DNA of 64,000 nucleotides from JABSOG01 sp041583135 (GTDB lineage Bacteria; Pseudomonadota; Gammaproteobacteria; Enterobacterales; Alteromonadaceae). Below, one piece after another: positions 41,801 through 50,956 of this stretch. The notes below the pieces were generated by a model that saw only the letters and a list, made by a program, of their open reading frames with translations, did no database searches and was not told where the DNA came from. Numbering within the stretch: position 1 is the first letter of the stretch; each line of letters begins with the position of its first letter. The position numbers and the translations under genes are program-made. Location: contig JBFHGJ010000005.1 in assembly GCA_041583135.1 (NCBI GenBank), forward strand, positions 1 through 64,000. The letters run 5' to 3'.

Positions 41801-43396
41801 TTATTTTACTGTGAATGCATTGTCTGGCTTGGGTTGATACTGCACTATCTCGGCGCGGTCTCTGCCATTTTGCTTGGCTTGGTACAGCGCGCTGTCGGCA
41901 GCGGCGAGCAGTGGCTCATGGTTGCCTTTTAACGGCTTGTCTTTGTCAGGGAGCAGGTAAGCACAGCCACAGCTGATGGTGATGATGTCAGCGGCTTTGG
42001 AAAACTGATGGGGAATGTTCAAATTACGCACCGCTTGCAATGCCCGGTTAGTGACGGCTTGGCAGTTTTCAAGGTTGGAGTCGGCTATCACTATCACAAA
42101 CTCCTCACCGCCATAGCGCGCCACCAAGTCGCCAGAACGATTGATGGTGCTCTGTAGGGCTTGGGCGATATTGATGAGGGTTTCATCCCCGGCTTGATGA
42201 CCATAATGGTCGTTATAGGGCTTAAAATAATCAACATCACACATTACGATGGCCAGTGGCTGGGCATTGCGGTTCATTCTGGCCCAACTGTTTTCGATAA
42301 AGTGCTCGAATGCGCGGCGGTTGGCAACGCCGGTTAAGCCATCGGTTAGCACCAGTTGCTCAAGCGTATAGCGTTGCTGATTGACAACATTGATGAGTTC
42401 GTTGAAATCTTCCCCGAGGCTTTGCAGCTCGGTTATCGGGTATTGGTTAAGGATCGGGTTGAATTGCCGAGTATTGATCATTTTACGGATCACTTTGGCA
42501 CTGCTCGATACCGGACTGACCAAGTAGTAGTTGACGAACCACCACATGGCCAAAGGAATACAGATCAACAGGGCAAGCGCGAGTAGGGTATCGGTATCGA
42601 ATATTTCGGGTTTGCTCATGACCTGATGCTCTATCGTGAGCAACAGCACAGGGTTACCGGATGGATCGCTGATGAGCCGTTGGCGCTTAAACAAGAAGCG
42701 CTCGTTGTAGAGCTTGCCGTCCAGCACCGGAATATCGGCAACGGCTCTTGCGTCGGTGACGGCGTGGGCGGTGAGGTTGAGCTGTGAGATGGTTTGTAGT
42801 GATTGGATAAGACCGGGCCTGACTTTGCGGATAAACATCAGGCTGCCTCGGCCGGGGCCGGAACGGTCTGAGCGCCTGATCTCCGTTGCGCTAAACATCA
42901 CAGGTCCCTGACTGGTGGCGATAAATCCGCTGGTTTGTGCGACGCTATTGGTTTTGTCGCTGGATTGCGGCAGCAGCACTTGCAACTGCGCTTGATGCTT
43001 ATCACTGAGCTCAGTAAATTCTACGGGTTGTTGCTGCTGATGATCAAAGCCTTTGGCAAAGATACTGTTTAGCTCGGTGTCAAAATACAAGATACCGTCG
43101 ATTTTCAAAGAGGTGAAGGTGTCTTCGATGAGGTTTTCACTAATAAAATCCGGGTCTTGGCGCTTAATAAAAGCGTAGCTGGCATCCCACACCGAGTAGT
43201 CGTAATTCATGGTTTGCAAAAAGCCCAGCTCTTTGTCTAGAGCGGCTTGTAGGGTGACCAACTCACGCTGATGAAACTGGTCGATGGCGTCTTTGGTCGC
43301 GGGTATGGTAACCAAATAGCGATAGCCGACCAATACGCCTGCCAATGTCAGCATTAAAAATGCGGCGTACACCACCGCGAATACTCTTAAGGTCAT
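41801..43396 (-). CDS. Diguanylate cyclase with periplasmic CHASE4-like sensor
   Basis: The 531-residue protein has membrane helices near 5-28 and 270-290 that bound a CHASE4-like periplasmic domain (YDYSVWDASYAFI is typical). A HAMP-like linker leads to a GGDEF domain (about 355-515) with an intact active site ARYGGEEF, so it should make c-di-GMP. No EAL domain. An RxxD inhibitory site is not evident. It lies 70 bases downstream of the hybrid kinase on the same strand and may belong to the same signalling unit. Confidence 0.87.
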   Translation of the reverse strand: MTLRVFAVVYAAFLMLTLAGVLVGYRYLVTIPATKDAIDQFHQRELVTLQAALDKELGFLQTMNYDYSVWDASYAFIKRQDPDFISENLIEDTFTSLKIDGILYFDTELNSIFAKGFDHQQQQPVEFTELSDKHQAQLQVLLPQSSDKTNSVAQTSGFIATSQGPVMFSATEIRRSDRSGPGRGSLMFIRKVRPGLIQSLQTISQLNLTAHAVTDARAVADIPVLDGKLYNERFLFKRQRLISDPSGNPVLLLTIEHQVMSKPEIFDTDTLLALALLICIPLAMWWFVNYYLVSPVSSSAKVIRKMINTRQFNPILNQYPITELQSLGEDFNELINVVNQQRYTLEQLVLTDGLTGVANRRAFEHFIENSWARMNRNAQPLAIVMCDVDYFKPYNDHYGHQAGDETLINIAQALQSTINRSGDLVARYGGEEFVIVIADSNLENCQAVTNRALQAVRNLNIPHQFSKAADIITISCGCAYLLPDKDKPLKGNHEPLLAAADSALYQAKQNGRDRAEIVQYQPKPDNAFTVK

Positions 43397-43467
43397 CGCA
43401 TCGATTCACATCAAGTCATACTTTCAAGCCTAGTCCAAGGCTGGCGATTGTGCTACTGCGGGATGCT

Positions 43468-46023
43468 TTACGGATGTTGTTGATTTTGCCATTGTTCTAT
43501 CATGGCGACTAAGGCTTCCGGTTCAATTGGTTTGGCCAGATAATCGCTCATGCCACTGGCAAGGCATTTATCTCTGTCGCCTTCCATGGCATTGGCGGTC
43601 ATGGCAATGATGGGAATATGCTGATGGTGTTTGCCGCCGCTGCCTTGGCGGATCTGGCGACTGGCTTCGTATCCGTCCATTTCCGGCATTTGACAGTCCA
43701 TCAAGATCAGATCATAAGGTGTTGATTGGGGCGATTGATTGAGCGCGTTTAGTGCCTCTAAGCCATTGTCGGCGGTATCGGCTTCGAGTCCATATTTGTT
43801 TAAGATCCCAAGGGTTACCAGCTGATTGATCTTGTTGTCTTCCACGAGCAAGATATGACTGTGTTGCACCGAAGACTGCGGTTGTGGCAGCTGCTCGTCT
43901 GGCGCTGCATGCGAGTCGTTGCTGGTATCGAGAGCATCGTTGAGACTACTGATGGTGAGCGGTTTGGCGACTATATCGTCAACTCCTTGACACAGAAACT
44001 CTGCCGGCTGCTCCAGTGCGTCCTGATAAGTCAATAAGATAAAGTGAGCATTGGTCAAAGCGCTGAGTGAACGTAGCTTAGCGGTGGTATTACTGAGCGT
44101 ATCACAGGCGCTTTGATGGTCTATCAATACAAAGTCGCAGGTTGGTAGCTCATGGCCGCTCTCAATGGCCTGACTGGTATCGGTATGTCGGAGGACGGTT
44201 ATCTGTAGGGCGTTGAGCTGTTTGCACAGTACATCGGCAAGGGCGTCATTTTTAGCCAGCAACAGCGCTTGGTGGCCGTCATAGCTTGGCAGAGGCTTGA
44301 GATTTTCTCTGTCGCAGTGTGAAAGATAAATGGTGCAGTGAAAACGGCTGCCCTTGTTCAGTTCGCTGGTGAATTCAATCGTACCAGACATCAACTCGGT
44401 TAGCTTTTTGACGATACTGAGGCCCAATCCGGTGCCACCAAACTTACGGGTGGTTGAGGCATCGACCTGGCTGAATGCTTGGAACAGGCTTTGGTGTTTG
44501 TCTTTGGCAATGCCGATACCGCTGTCTTGAACGGTAAAGTGGATGGCCACTTTGTCGTCTTGTGTGTCGGTGGCAACACGCAAGATGATGTCGCCTTCAC
44601 TGGTAAACTTGATGGCGTTACTGACGAGGTTGGTGAGAATTTGCCTTATCCGTCCCTGATCGCCAATCACATGGCTATGTTTAACGGCCATGCAGTCCAA
44701 AATCAATTCAAGGCCTTTTTGCTGGGCCATGTAGGCCATAGCCTCGGCGAACTCGCCAAGCAACTTGAACAGGTTAAAGGCTTCTTGCTCTAGGTCGAGT
44801 TTGCCCGCCTCGACTTTGGAAAAATCCAGTATGTCGTTGATCAGTCCAAGCAACGATTGCGCACTTTTTTGTGCCACGATAGTGCGATGGCGTTGCTCTT
44901 TGTTGAGTTCGGTGTCGAGCAACAGCCCAAGCATACCGAGCACGCCGTTCATCGGTGTGCGGATCTCATGACTCATGCTGGCCAAAAACTCACTTTTTAC
45001 CTGTAGCGCTTGCTCGGCGGTTTCTTTGGCCGCGACCAAAGCCGCAGTGCGCTCGGCCACTTTATGCTCCAACTGGGCATTGGCTTCCATCAGCTTAAGC
45101 CAGGCTTGGTCAAAGGCCTTGGCGACCAGCTCCAATTCGTCGTCGCTGCCGATAGGGGAAACCGGATAGCTGTTGTTTTCTACCTTTTTTGCCAAGTTCA
45201 CTAAAGGCTCGGCCATTTTGGCACCGACCCGTCTCGCCAGCAGTAAAATGGGCACTACACTCAACAGGCCGAACACGGCAAACACCAACAATCGTTCATT
45301 GATGTTCTTGGCGGTTTTACTGGCCAAAATTGCTAGGCTGAATTGCGGCGAAAACTGTGCCAACAGGCTTTGCTCGCCGACTTGCGCGGTTTGCGTGATC
45401 ATATCTTCGGTCACATCGTTGGGATTGGCCCGCCAATGGTTGGCTATGGTGAGCTGATAGCTGTCAAAGTCTTGTTTGACTGCATCAGGTATCAGCGAGC
45501 GGGCATCGACCCGTACGACGATACCGCCTTGGGGCGTATCGTAGTAGAGGATGGGCTGTATGATATAGAAATAGCCTTGGGCAAATTCGATGGCGCTTTG
45601 ACCTGAAGAAATACTCTGGGAGACCAATGCCGGAGAGTACCAATCGGCTTGAGTGTGAGATTGCACGATGGGTTGACCGGAAAAATCAAACACTACCGCA
45701 GCTTCGATTTCATCATAGCTGGTTAGATCCTCTAAGGTATATTGAAAAAATGATGAACGGCGCTGAAAATCGACTAAGTTGGTGATGGCCAGTGAACTGT
45801 GACCAAAGCGTTCGATTTCTTTGCGAATGTTGTCGAGGTTCAATTCAACGATGGCCAAATGGGATTGGGCATTTTTGAACAGAATGTCCTTGGTTTGCTG
45901 TACGGTGCGGTTGAGATCAAAAAACAAGGTGACCGCGACCAACAGCACGAAAAAAGTCACCATCATCATCGAGATATGGGTAATAAAGCGTCTGGCAATA
46001 CTCTTGTTGTTGGGTTTTGTCAT
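43468..46023 (-). CDS. Hybrid sensor histidine kinase with receiver domain
   Basis: The 851-residue protein has a periplasmic sensor (about 35-245) between two membrane helices, a HAMP (about 268-320), a coiled coil, HisKA with SHEIRTPMNGVLGM (His near 353), HATPase_c with DSGIGI and GTGLGLSI, a degenerate middle domain that may be a decayed receiver (about 590-700), and a C-terminal receiver with LLVEDNKINQ and the phospho-acceptor aspartate in LILMDCQMPEMDG. Its start overlaps the stop of the fused binding-protein gene (ATGA), strong evidence that the two proteins work together, in the manner of TorT-TorS. Confidence 0.87.
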   Translation of the reverse strand: MTKPNNKSIARRFITHISMMMVTFFVLLVAVTLFFDLNRTVQQTKDILFKNAQSHLAIVELNLDNIRKEIERFGHSSLAITNLVDFQRRSSFFQYTLEDLTSYDEIEAAVVFDFSGQPIVQSHTQADWYSPALVSQSISSGQSAIEFAQGYFYIIQPILYYDTPQGGIVVRVDARSLIPDAVKQDFDSYQLTIANHWRANPNDVTEDMITQTAQVGEQSLLAQFSPQFSLAILASKTAKNINERLLVFAVFGLLSVVPILLLARRVGAKMAEPLVNLAKKVENNSYPVSPIGSDDELELVAKAFDQAWLKLMEANAQLEHKVAERTAALVAAKETAEQALQVKSEFLASMSHEIRTPMNGVLGMLGLLLDTELNKEQRHRTIVAQKSAQSLLGLINDILDFSKVEAGKLDLEQEAFNLFKLLGEFAEAMAYMAQQKGLELILDCMAVKHSHVIGDQGRIRQILTNLVSNAIKFTSEGDIILRVATDTQDDKVAIHFTVQDSGIGIAKDKHQSLFQAFSQVDASTTRKFGGTGLGLSIVKKLTELMSGTIEFTSELNKGSRFHCTIYLSHCDRENLKPLPSYDGHQALLLAKNDALADVLCKQLNALQITVLRHTDTSQAIESGHELPTCDFVLIDHQSACDTLSNTTAKLRSLSALTNAHFILLTYQDALEQPAEFLCQGVDDIVAKPLTISSLNDALDTSNDSHAAPDEQLPQPQSSVQHSHILLVEDNKINQLVTLGILNKYGLEADTADNGLEALNALNQSPQSTPYDLILMDCQMPEMDGYEASRQIRQGSGGKHHQHIPIIAMTANAMEGDRDKCLASGMSDYLAKPIEPEALVAMIEQWQNQQHP

Positions 46024-48161
46024 GGCGATGTTGTGGTGCCAGGATGTAAGGGAACAAGGTAGCCGTTTTTATAGCGGGTGAGAATAAAATCCTCCTTGCC
46101 GAGGGCGTCGTGATCGGTTGGCGTAAACGGAGGTTTATATTGCTTTACCAGACCCTGATATTCATCAAGTGTTTCCAGTGCATCGCGGACTTTGCTCATT
46201 TGTGTGCTGCCAGCTTTTAACATTGCGCGATAGAGCATGTGGGTCAGATCGTAGGCATGGGCAGTACCGGCCGGGGCTACAATCTGTTCACGGCCGGTGG
46301 CATATTTGGCTTTATATTTTTCGACAAAAGCATCGATTTTGGCATTGTGCTTACCGATAAAGCTGAAGGTCTGCAATATCCTCAGGTCGAGTTTTGCCAA
46401 GGCATCGGCGTTTTGGCTGGCAAAATAGCCGCCAGTGATCCCCCAGTGAGACACTGCGGGGATCGGCTTGGGATGGTTGGCCAACTGACTGAAGAAGTAA
46501 CCGGCCTCAACCGGGTTACCGACAAACACCAGCACTTCGCTGTCACTTTGATAAAGCGCCTCAACGGTTTCGGCGAAGTCTTTTTTACCCCATTCGAACC
46601 ATTGGGTCGTGGTTGGCTCTAGCCGCATTTGTTCAAGGGTTTCACTTAATGCCAAATGATTGGAGCGTCCCCAGCTGTTGTTGACCAAAACCAAAGCCAC
46701 TTTGTTGGAGACCTCAAGGGCATGTTGTAATAAAAATCCAGCGGCGTCATCATCTCGCACCGAGACCCGATAGACATAGTTTGGCGTATAGCCATTGTCG
46801 ATAATGCTGGTGGCGGCAGCCCATGGGTCGAGGGTTAAAATCTTATTCTGATGGATAAATTCAAGTTGCGCCAATAGCGTCGGCGAACTGATACCGCTAA
46901 AAAATGCGACCAGATTGGGGTGCTGAGCAAAGTGTTTGATGTTGGCAAGACCACGGGCCGGCATCATTGAGTTGTCTCTGACCGACAACACCAAGCGCTT
47001 GCCGAACACGCCGCCGTTTTGATTGATTTCATCAATGGCCAACTCAATGCCACGACGAATAGACAGTCCTGAGAGTGCTGAAATTCCTCGCATATCGGCA
47101 TCAAGTGCAATGACTAACTCATCTTCGCCATAGTCCTTTTGTTCATCGACAACCTCAAGAATGTCTTCGATAAGTTCGGTTCCGAATCGTAAGCGGCATT
47201 TTTCCAACAGCACTCTGGCACGCTGCTGCATATAGCTAAGGACCGCTGGTGGCAGGGGACTAATGACAATCTGCTGCTGAGCGAGAAAGTTGAGCCATTG
47301 TTGATTTTTTAGCGCTGCCTGCTGGCGCTGATAGGTGGTGGTTTCAAGGGCGCTTTGGGTGATCAGCTTTTGGTCTTGCTCGCTCAAACGTTCGAACGCA
47401 GGTTTAGACAAGACAAACGCTTGGGCAAGATAGCCATGATTGCTGAGATAAAGGTATTTTTGCACCTCGTAAAACTTCATGCCGACGATAGAAGTGAGCG
47501 GGTTCTCTTGGCCATCGACAATGTTGTCTTTGAGCACGTCATATGTTTTGCCGAAGTCGATGGCGAGGCTTTGGGCCCCCCAATGCGCGAACTGATCACG
47601 CAACAATGGGCTTTCCATGATGCGAAATTTGAGGCTATTGAAATCTTCAGGGGTATTGAGTGGGTGGTTCGAGGTCAGTTGTTTGAACCCGCTTTCCCAT
47701 AGGGTGACCCCTATCAGGTTATGGCTGGAGAACTCGCTGAGTAAGGTGTTACCGGCTTTGCCGTCAAGGGCCAAATGGGCGGTTTGTAGCGTCGGAAACA
47801 AAAAGGGCAGATCAAATAATTGGAGTTTGGGGATCAGATGAGAGAGTTTGGCGGTCGGCGGCAGAATAATATCCAACTCGCCTTTTTGTGCCATGTCTAT
47901 CATTTGGCGATCGCTACCTAAGCTTTGGTCTGGATAGACATCGACTCGGATGCGGCCGTTTGACTTTTGCGCGACGATTTGGGCAAAGCGCTCAGCGGCA
48001 ATATGTTGTGGACTGGTAACAGCAGAATCGTGACCAAAGCGCAGCACGATGGTTTTGCTGAGGGCTTCATCTATCCCAGGCAATTGCTCAGAGCATCCAG
48101 CCAAAAACAATAGACTCCCAAGCAAAGAGCACAACACCCGCCATGCGGTGATTTTTCTCAT
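46020..48161 (-). CDS. Lipoprotein fusing DctP-type (TRAP) and LIV-type solute-binding domains
   Basis: A 713-residue protein. The lipobox LFLAGC (Cys near 22) marks it as a lipoprotein. Residues about 35-325 are a complete TRAP-type DctP binding domain (LRFGHDSAVTSPQHIAAERFAQIV; LFDLPFLFPT; WESGFKQLTSN; FRIMESPL). Residues about 345-700 are a complete Peripla_BP_6/LIV-type binding domain (SIRRGIELAIDEINQNGGVFGKRL; NSWGRSNHLAL; AHAYDLTHML). No TRAP or ABC permease is nearby, and the gene overlaps a hybrid kinase gene, so it is probably a double-ligand sensor subunit. ATG at 48161 follows AAAGG; the TTG a codon earlier is discounted. Confidence 0.87.
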   Translation of the reverse strand: MRKITAWRVLCSLLGSLLFLAGCSEQLPGIDEALSKTIVLRFGHDSAVTSPQHIAAERFAQIVAQKSNGRIRVDVYPDQSLGSDRQMIDMAQKGELDIILPPTAKLSHLIPKLQLFDLPFLFPTLQTAHLALDGKAGNTLLSEFSSHNLIGVTLWESGFKQLTSNHPLNTPEDFNSLKFRIMESPLLRDQFAHWGAQSLAIDFGKTYDVLKDNIVDGQENPLTSIVGMKFYEVQKYLYLSNHGYLAQAFVLSKPAFERLSEQDQKLITQSALETTTYQRQQAALKNQQWLNFLAQQQIVISPLPPAVLSYMQQRARVLLEKCRLRFGTELIEDILEVVDEQKDYGEDELVIALDADMRGISALSGLSIRRGIELAIDEINQNGGVFGKRLVLSVRDNSMMPARGLANIKHFAQHPNLVAFFSGISSPTLLAQLEFIHQNKILTLDPWAAATSIIDNGYTPNYVYRVSVRDDDAAGFLLQHALEVSNKVALVLVNNSWGRSNHLALSETLEQMRLEPTTTQWFEWGKKDFAETVEALYQSDSEVLVFVGNPVEAGYFFSQLANHPKPIPAVSHWGITGGYFASQNADALAKLDLRILQTFSFIGKHNAKIDAFVEKYKAKYATGREQIVAPAGTAHAYDLTHMLYRAMLKAGSTQMSKVRDALETLDEYQGLVKQYKPPFTPTDHDALGKEDFILTRYKNGYLVPLHPGTTTSP

Positions 48162-48259
48162 CAACGGCCTTTGTGATAAAAACGCTATCCTAAATTAATA
48201 GCATAAGTTGCTCAATTTTAAAGTGCGAAGTCGCCTTCCTTGGCCTGATTGACGTGCAC

Positions 48260-50956
48260 TTAAAGTTGGGCTTCGATATCGACTGCCACGACCTTGTACT
48301 CAGGACACAGGGTTTCGCTGTCGTGTTCGTCACCTGTGACGCGATTGACCATCAGTTCCGGGAAGTGGAAGGTGGTAAACAAGACGCCGGGTTTGACCTT
48401 ATCACTAAGCGCCGCTTTGAGGCTTATTTCGCCGCGCTCAGAAAACAGCCTAACTTTACTGCTATCGGCAATGCCTTTAGATTGGGCATCTTTGGGGTTA
48501 ATCAACAGCACGTCTTCTTTCATGATCTGCTCATTCGGCGTTCGTCTGGTCATGGTGCCGGCATTGTAATGCACCAGATCTCGACTGGTGGTCAAAATAA
48601 ATGGAAAGGTTTGCTCATTGAGCACCAATTCATTGGACTTCTGGTAGTCGAAGAAGTGGAACTTGCCTTTGCCGCGCTTAAACGATTCGGTATGCAGAAT
48701 TTGCGTATCCAACCCTTCTGGCGTTACCGGCCACTGTTTACCGTTATCACCGAGTTCATGCCATTTGACGCCGGCAAAAAACGGCACCACTTTGGCAATT
48801 TCATCGAGTACCTGTTCAATCTCAAAGTCTGGCAGGTTTTGCCCAAGGTGGTTCATCATGTCTATCATGATCTGACCGTCGGTCTTACAGCCCGGATGGG
48901 GCGCGACAGCGGCGTTGACTCTTTGAATACGGCGTTCGCCATTGGTAAAGGTGCCGGTTTTCTCAAGGAAGCTGGTGCCGGGCAAGACGACGTCTGCAAG
49001 TTTGGCGGTTTCCGATAAGAAGATCTCCTGCACCACCAACAATTCTAGACTTTGCAACGCGTTTAAGACGTGATCTTGATTGGGGTCAGTTTGGGCAACG
49101 TCTTCACCCATGATCCACAAAGCCTTCAATTGACCGCTGATGGCGGCTTCGAACATTTGAGGTATTTTCAGACCGACGTCTGTGGCAACGTCACTGTTGT
49201 AGGCGCTCTGGTAGTAGCTCAACGAGGCTGCCTGATCCAGTGGCAAGTAACCTGCGCCTTGGTGGGGCTGACAGCCCATATCCGCCGCGCCTTGGACGTT
49301 GTTTTGTCCACGCAGTGGGTTGACGCCAACACCGGGTCTGCCGATGTGCCCGGTCATCATTGCCAAGTCGGCGATGGACATTACCGTACGGCTACCTTGG
49401 GAGTGCTCGGTTACGCCAAGACCGTGGAAACTCATGGCTTTATCGGCTTTGGCATAGGCGATGGCCGCGTTTTTGATGAGTTCGCGGTCAACCTCGCAAA
49501 CGCGCTCCATCTCATCGAGATCCAGCGCCATGATGGCTTGCCGGTATTCATCCCAAGCTTCGCAACGATTATCGATAAAGTTTTGATCGACAAGTCCTGC
49601 CTCAATAATGTAATAAGCCATCATATTGAGTACCGCGACATTGCTGCCGGGCTTCAATTGAATGTGCCAGTCGGCATAGCGGGCAAGCTCGGTTTCGACC
49701 GGATCGATGACCACCAAAGGCGTGCCCTTCATCACTTTTTGTTTGATTTTGGCACCGGTGACCGGATGGGCCGAGGTTGGGTTGGCGCCGATCACCATAA
49801 TGAACTCGGTAAGCTTTAAATCGGCAATAGAGTTAGTCGCCGCGCCTGTACCAAAGCTTTGCTGCATTCCGTAGGCGGTGGGAGAGTGACAAACCCGGGC
49901 GCAGCAATCGATATTGTTGGTGCCAAGGGCGACCCGCAGCATTTTTTGCATCAGGTAGTTTTCTTCATTGGTGCAGCGTGATGAAGAAATACCGGCGATG
50001 GCGCTGGCACCATGGCTGTCTTTGATGGCGTTGAGACGTTCGGCCAAATATTGGTAGGCTTCATCCCAGCTGGCCGCTTGCAGCTCTCCGTCGCGTCTTA
50101 TCAAAGGGGTGTTGAGCCTATCGGGGTGGTTGTAAAACCGCCAAGCATAACGACCTTTTAAGCAAGTGTGCCCTTGATTGACCGCAGCGTCATTCGGCGC
50201 GCTGACGGATAAGATCTGATTGTTTTTCACCGAGACCTCAAGGTTACAGCCGACGCCGCAATAAGAGCAGACGGTACGTACTTTATTGGTTGCCTGTACC
50301 GACTTCGATTGAAATTTATCGGAGATGGCGGCGGTCGGGCAGGTGTGCGCACAAGCGCCACATGAGACACAATCGGATTCGTTAAAACCGACATCGGCAC
50401 CGGCGATAATACGGCTGTCAAAGCCGCGACCGTTAACCCCTAAAACAAACTCACCCTGAATTTCATCACAGGCTCTGACGCAGCGATAACAGTTGATGCA
50501 TTTGGATAAATCCATGCGCATATAGGGATGGTCAACATCTTTGGGTTGGTCTAAATGATTTTTGCCTTTGGCGTAGCGTATTTGTCTTACCCCGGTTTGG
50601 CCGGCAACATCTTGCAGCTCGCAATTGCCGTTGGATTCACAAGTCAAACAATCTGGTGGATGGTCGCTCAGCACCAGCTCGACGATATTGCGGCGTAACT
50701 TTTGTACTCGCTCGGAATCTGAGTAGATATACATATTTTCTGCCACTGGGGTGTGGCAGGAGGCGACGACTTTGCAGGGACCGTCGCTGGTGAGCGCAAC
50801 ATCGACCGAACACACTCGGCAGCTACCAAATGCATCGAGGCGAGAATCATCACACAAGGTTGGCACTTCGGTGTGATGGCGGCGACAAAAGTCTAAGATG
50901 CTCTCACCGTCTTCGATGGCATAGCCGATACCATTTAAATAGGCTGTCTTTGACAT
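48260..50956 (-). CDS. fdhA: NAD-linked formate dehydrogenase, molybdopterin alpha subunit
   Basis: The 898-residue protein has an N-terminal [2Fe-2S] domain (C35, C46, C49, C61), a NuoG-type His-Cys3 [4Fe-4S] motif (H99, C103, C106, C112), two ferredoxin-like clusters (C153-C163 and C196-C206), a further [4Fe-4S] (C230, C233, C237, C265) and the molybdopterin catalytic domains. In the active-site stretch RVCHSPTAYG the residue usually selenocysteine is Cys356. It oxidises formate to CO2, or the reverse, in the cytosol, passing electrons to the FMN subunit. It overlaps the upstream gene by one base (TAATG). Fourth in the fdhD-led cluster. Confidence 0.93.
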   Translation of the reverse strand: MSKTAYLNGIGYAIEDGESILDFCRRHHTEVPTLCDDSRLDAFGSCRVCSVDVALTSDGPCKVVASCHTPVAENMYIYSDSERVQKLRRNIVELVLSDHPPDCLTCESNGNCELQDVAGQTGVRQIRYAKGKNHLDQPKDVDHPYMRMDLSKCINCYRCVRACDEIQGEFVLGVNGRGFDSRIIAGADVGFNESDCVSCGACAHTCPTAAISDKFQSKSVQATNKVRTVCSYCGVGCNLEVSVKNNQILSVSAPNDAAVNQGHTCLKGRYAWRFYNHPDRLNTPLIRRDGELQAASWDEAYQYLAERLNAIKDSHGASAIAGISSSRCTNEENYLMQKMLRVALGTNNIDCCARVCHSPTAYGMQQSFGTGAATNSIADLKLTEFIMVIGANPTSAHPVTGAKIKQKVMKGTPLVVIDPVETELARYADWHIQLKPGSNVAVLNMMAYYIIEAGLVDQNFIDNRCEAWDEYRQAIMALDLDEMERVCEVDRELIKNAAIAYAKADKAMSFHGLGVTEHSQGSRTVMSIADLAMMTGHIGRPGVGVNPLRGQNNVQGAADMGCQPHQGAGYLPLDQAASLSYYQSAYNSDVATDVGLKIPQMFEAAISGQLKALWIMGEDVAQTDPNQDHVLNALQSLELLVVQEIFLSETAKLADVVLPGTSFLEKTGTFTNGERRIQRVNAAVAPHPGCKTDGQIMIDMMNHLGQNLPDFEIEQVLDEIAKVVPFFAGVKWHELGDNGKQWPVTPEGLDTQILHTESFKRGKGKFHFFDYQKSNELVLNEQTFPFILTTSRDLVHYNAGTMTRRTPNEQIMKEDVLLINPKDAQSKGIADSSKVRLFSERGEISLKAALSDKVKPGVLFTTFHFPELMVNRVTGDEHDSETLCPEYKVVAVDIEAQL

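Noticed and set aside
43855..46081. Several plus-strand open frames across the hybrid kinase gene
   Set aside because: All are opposite HisKA, HATPase or receiver coding sequence and have no family features.
48254..49018. 254-codon plus-strand open frame inside fdhA
   Set aside because: Lies opposite the conserved molybdopterin domain of formate dehydrogenase; long antisense frames are expected with this codon use, and there is no ribosome site or family motif.
49070..49819. 249-codon plus-strand open frame inside fdhA
   Set aside because: Also antisense to conserved fdhA sequence; translation is low-information and has no recognisable domain.
49890..49893. Selenocysteine codon in formate dehydrogenase
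   Set aside because: The active-site codon reads cysteine (Cys356), and the frame is continuous without UGA.
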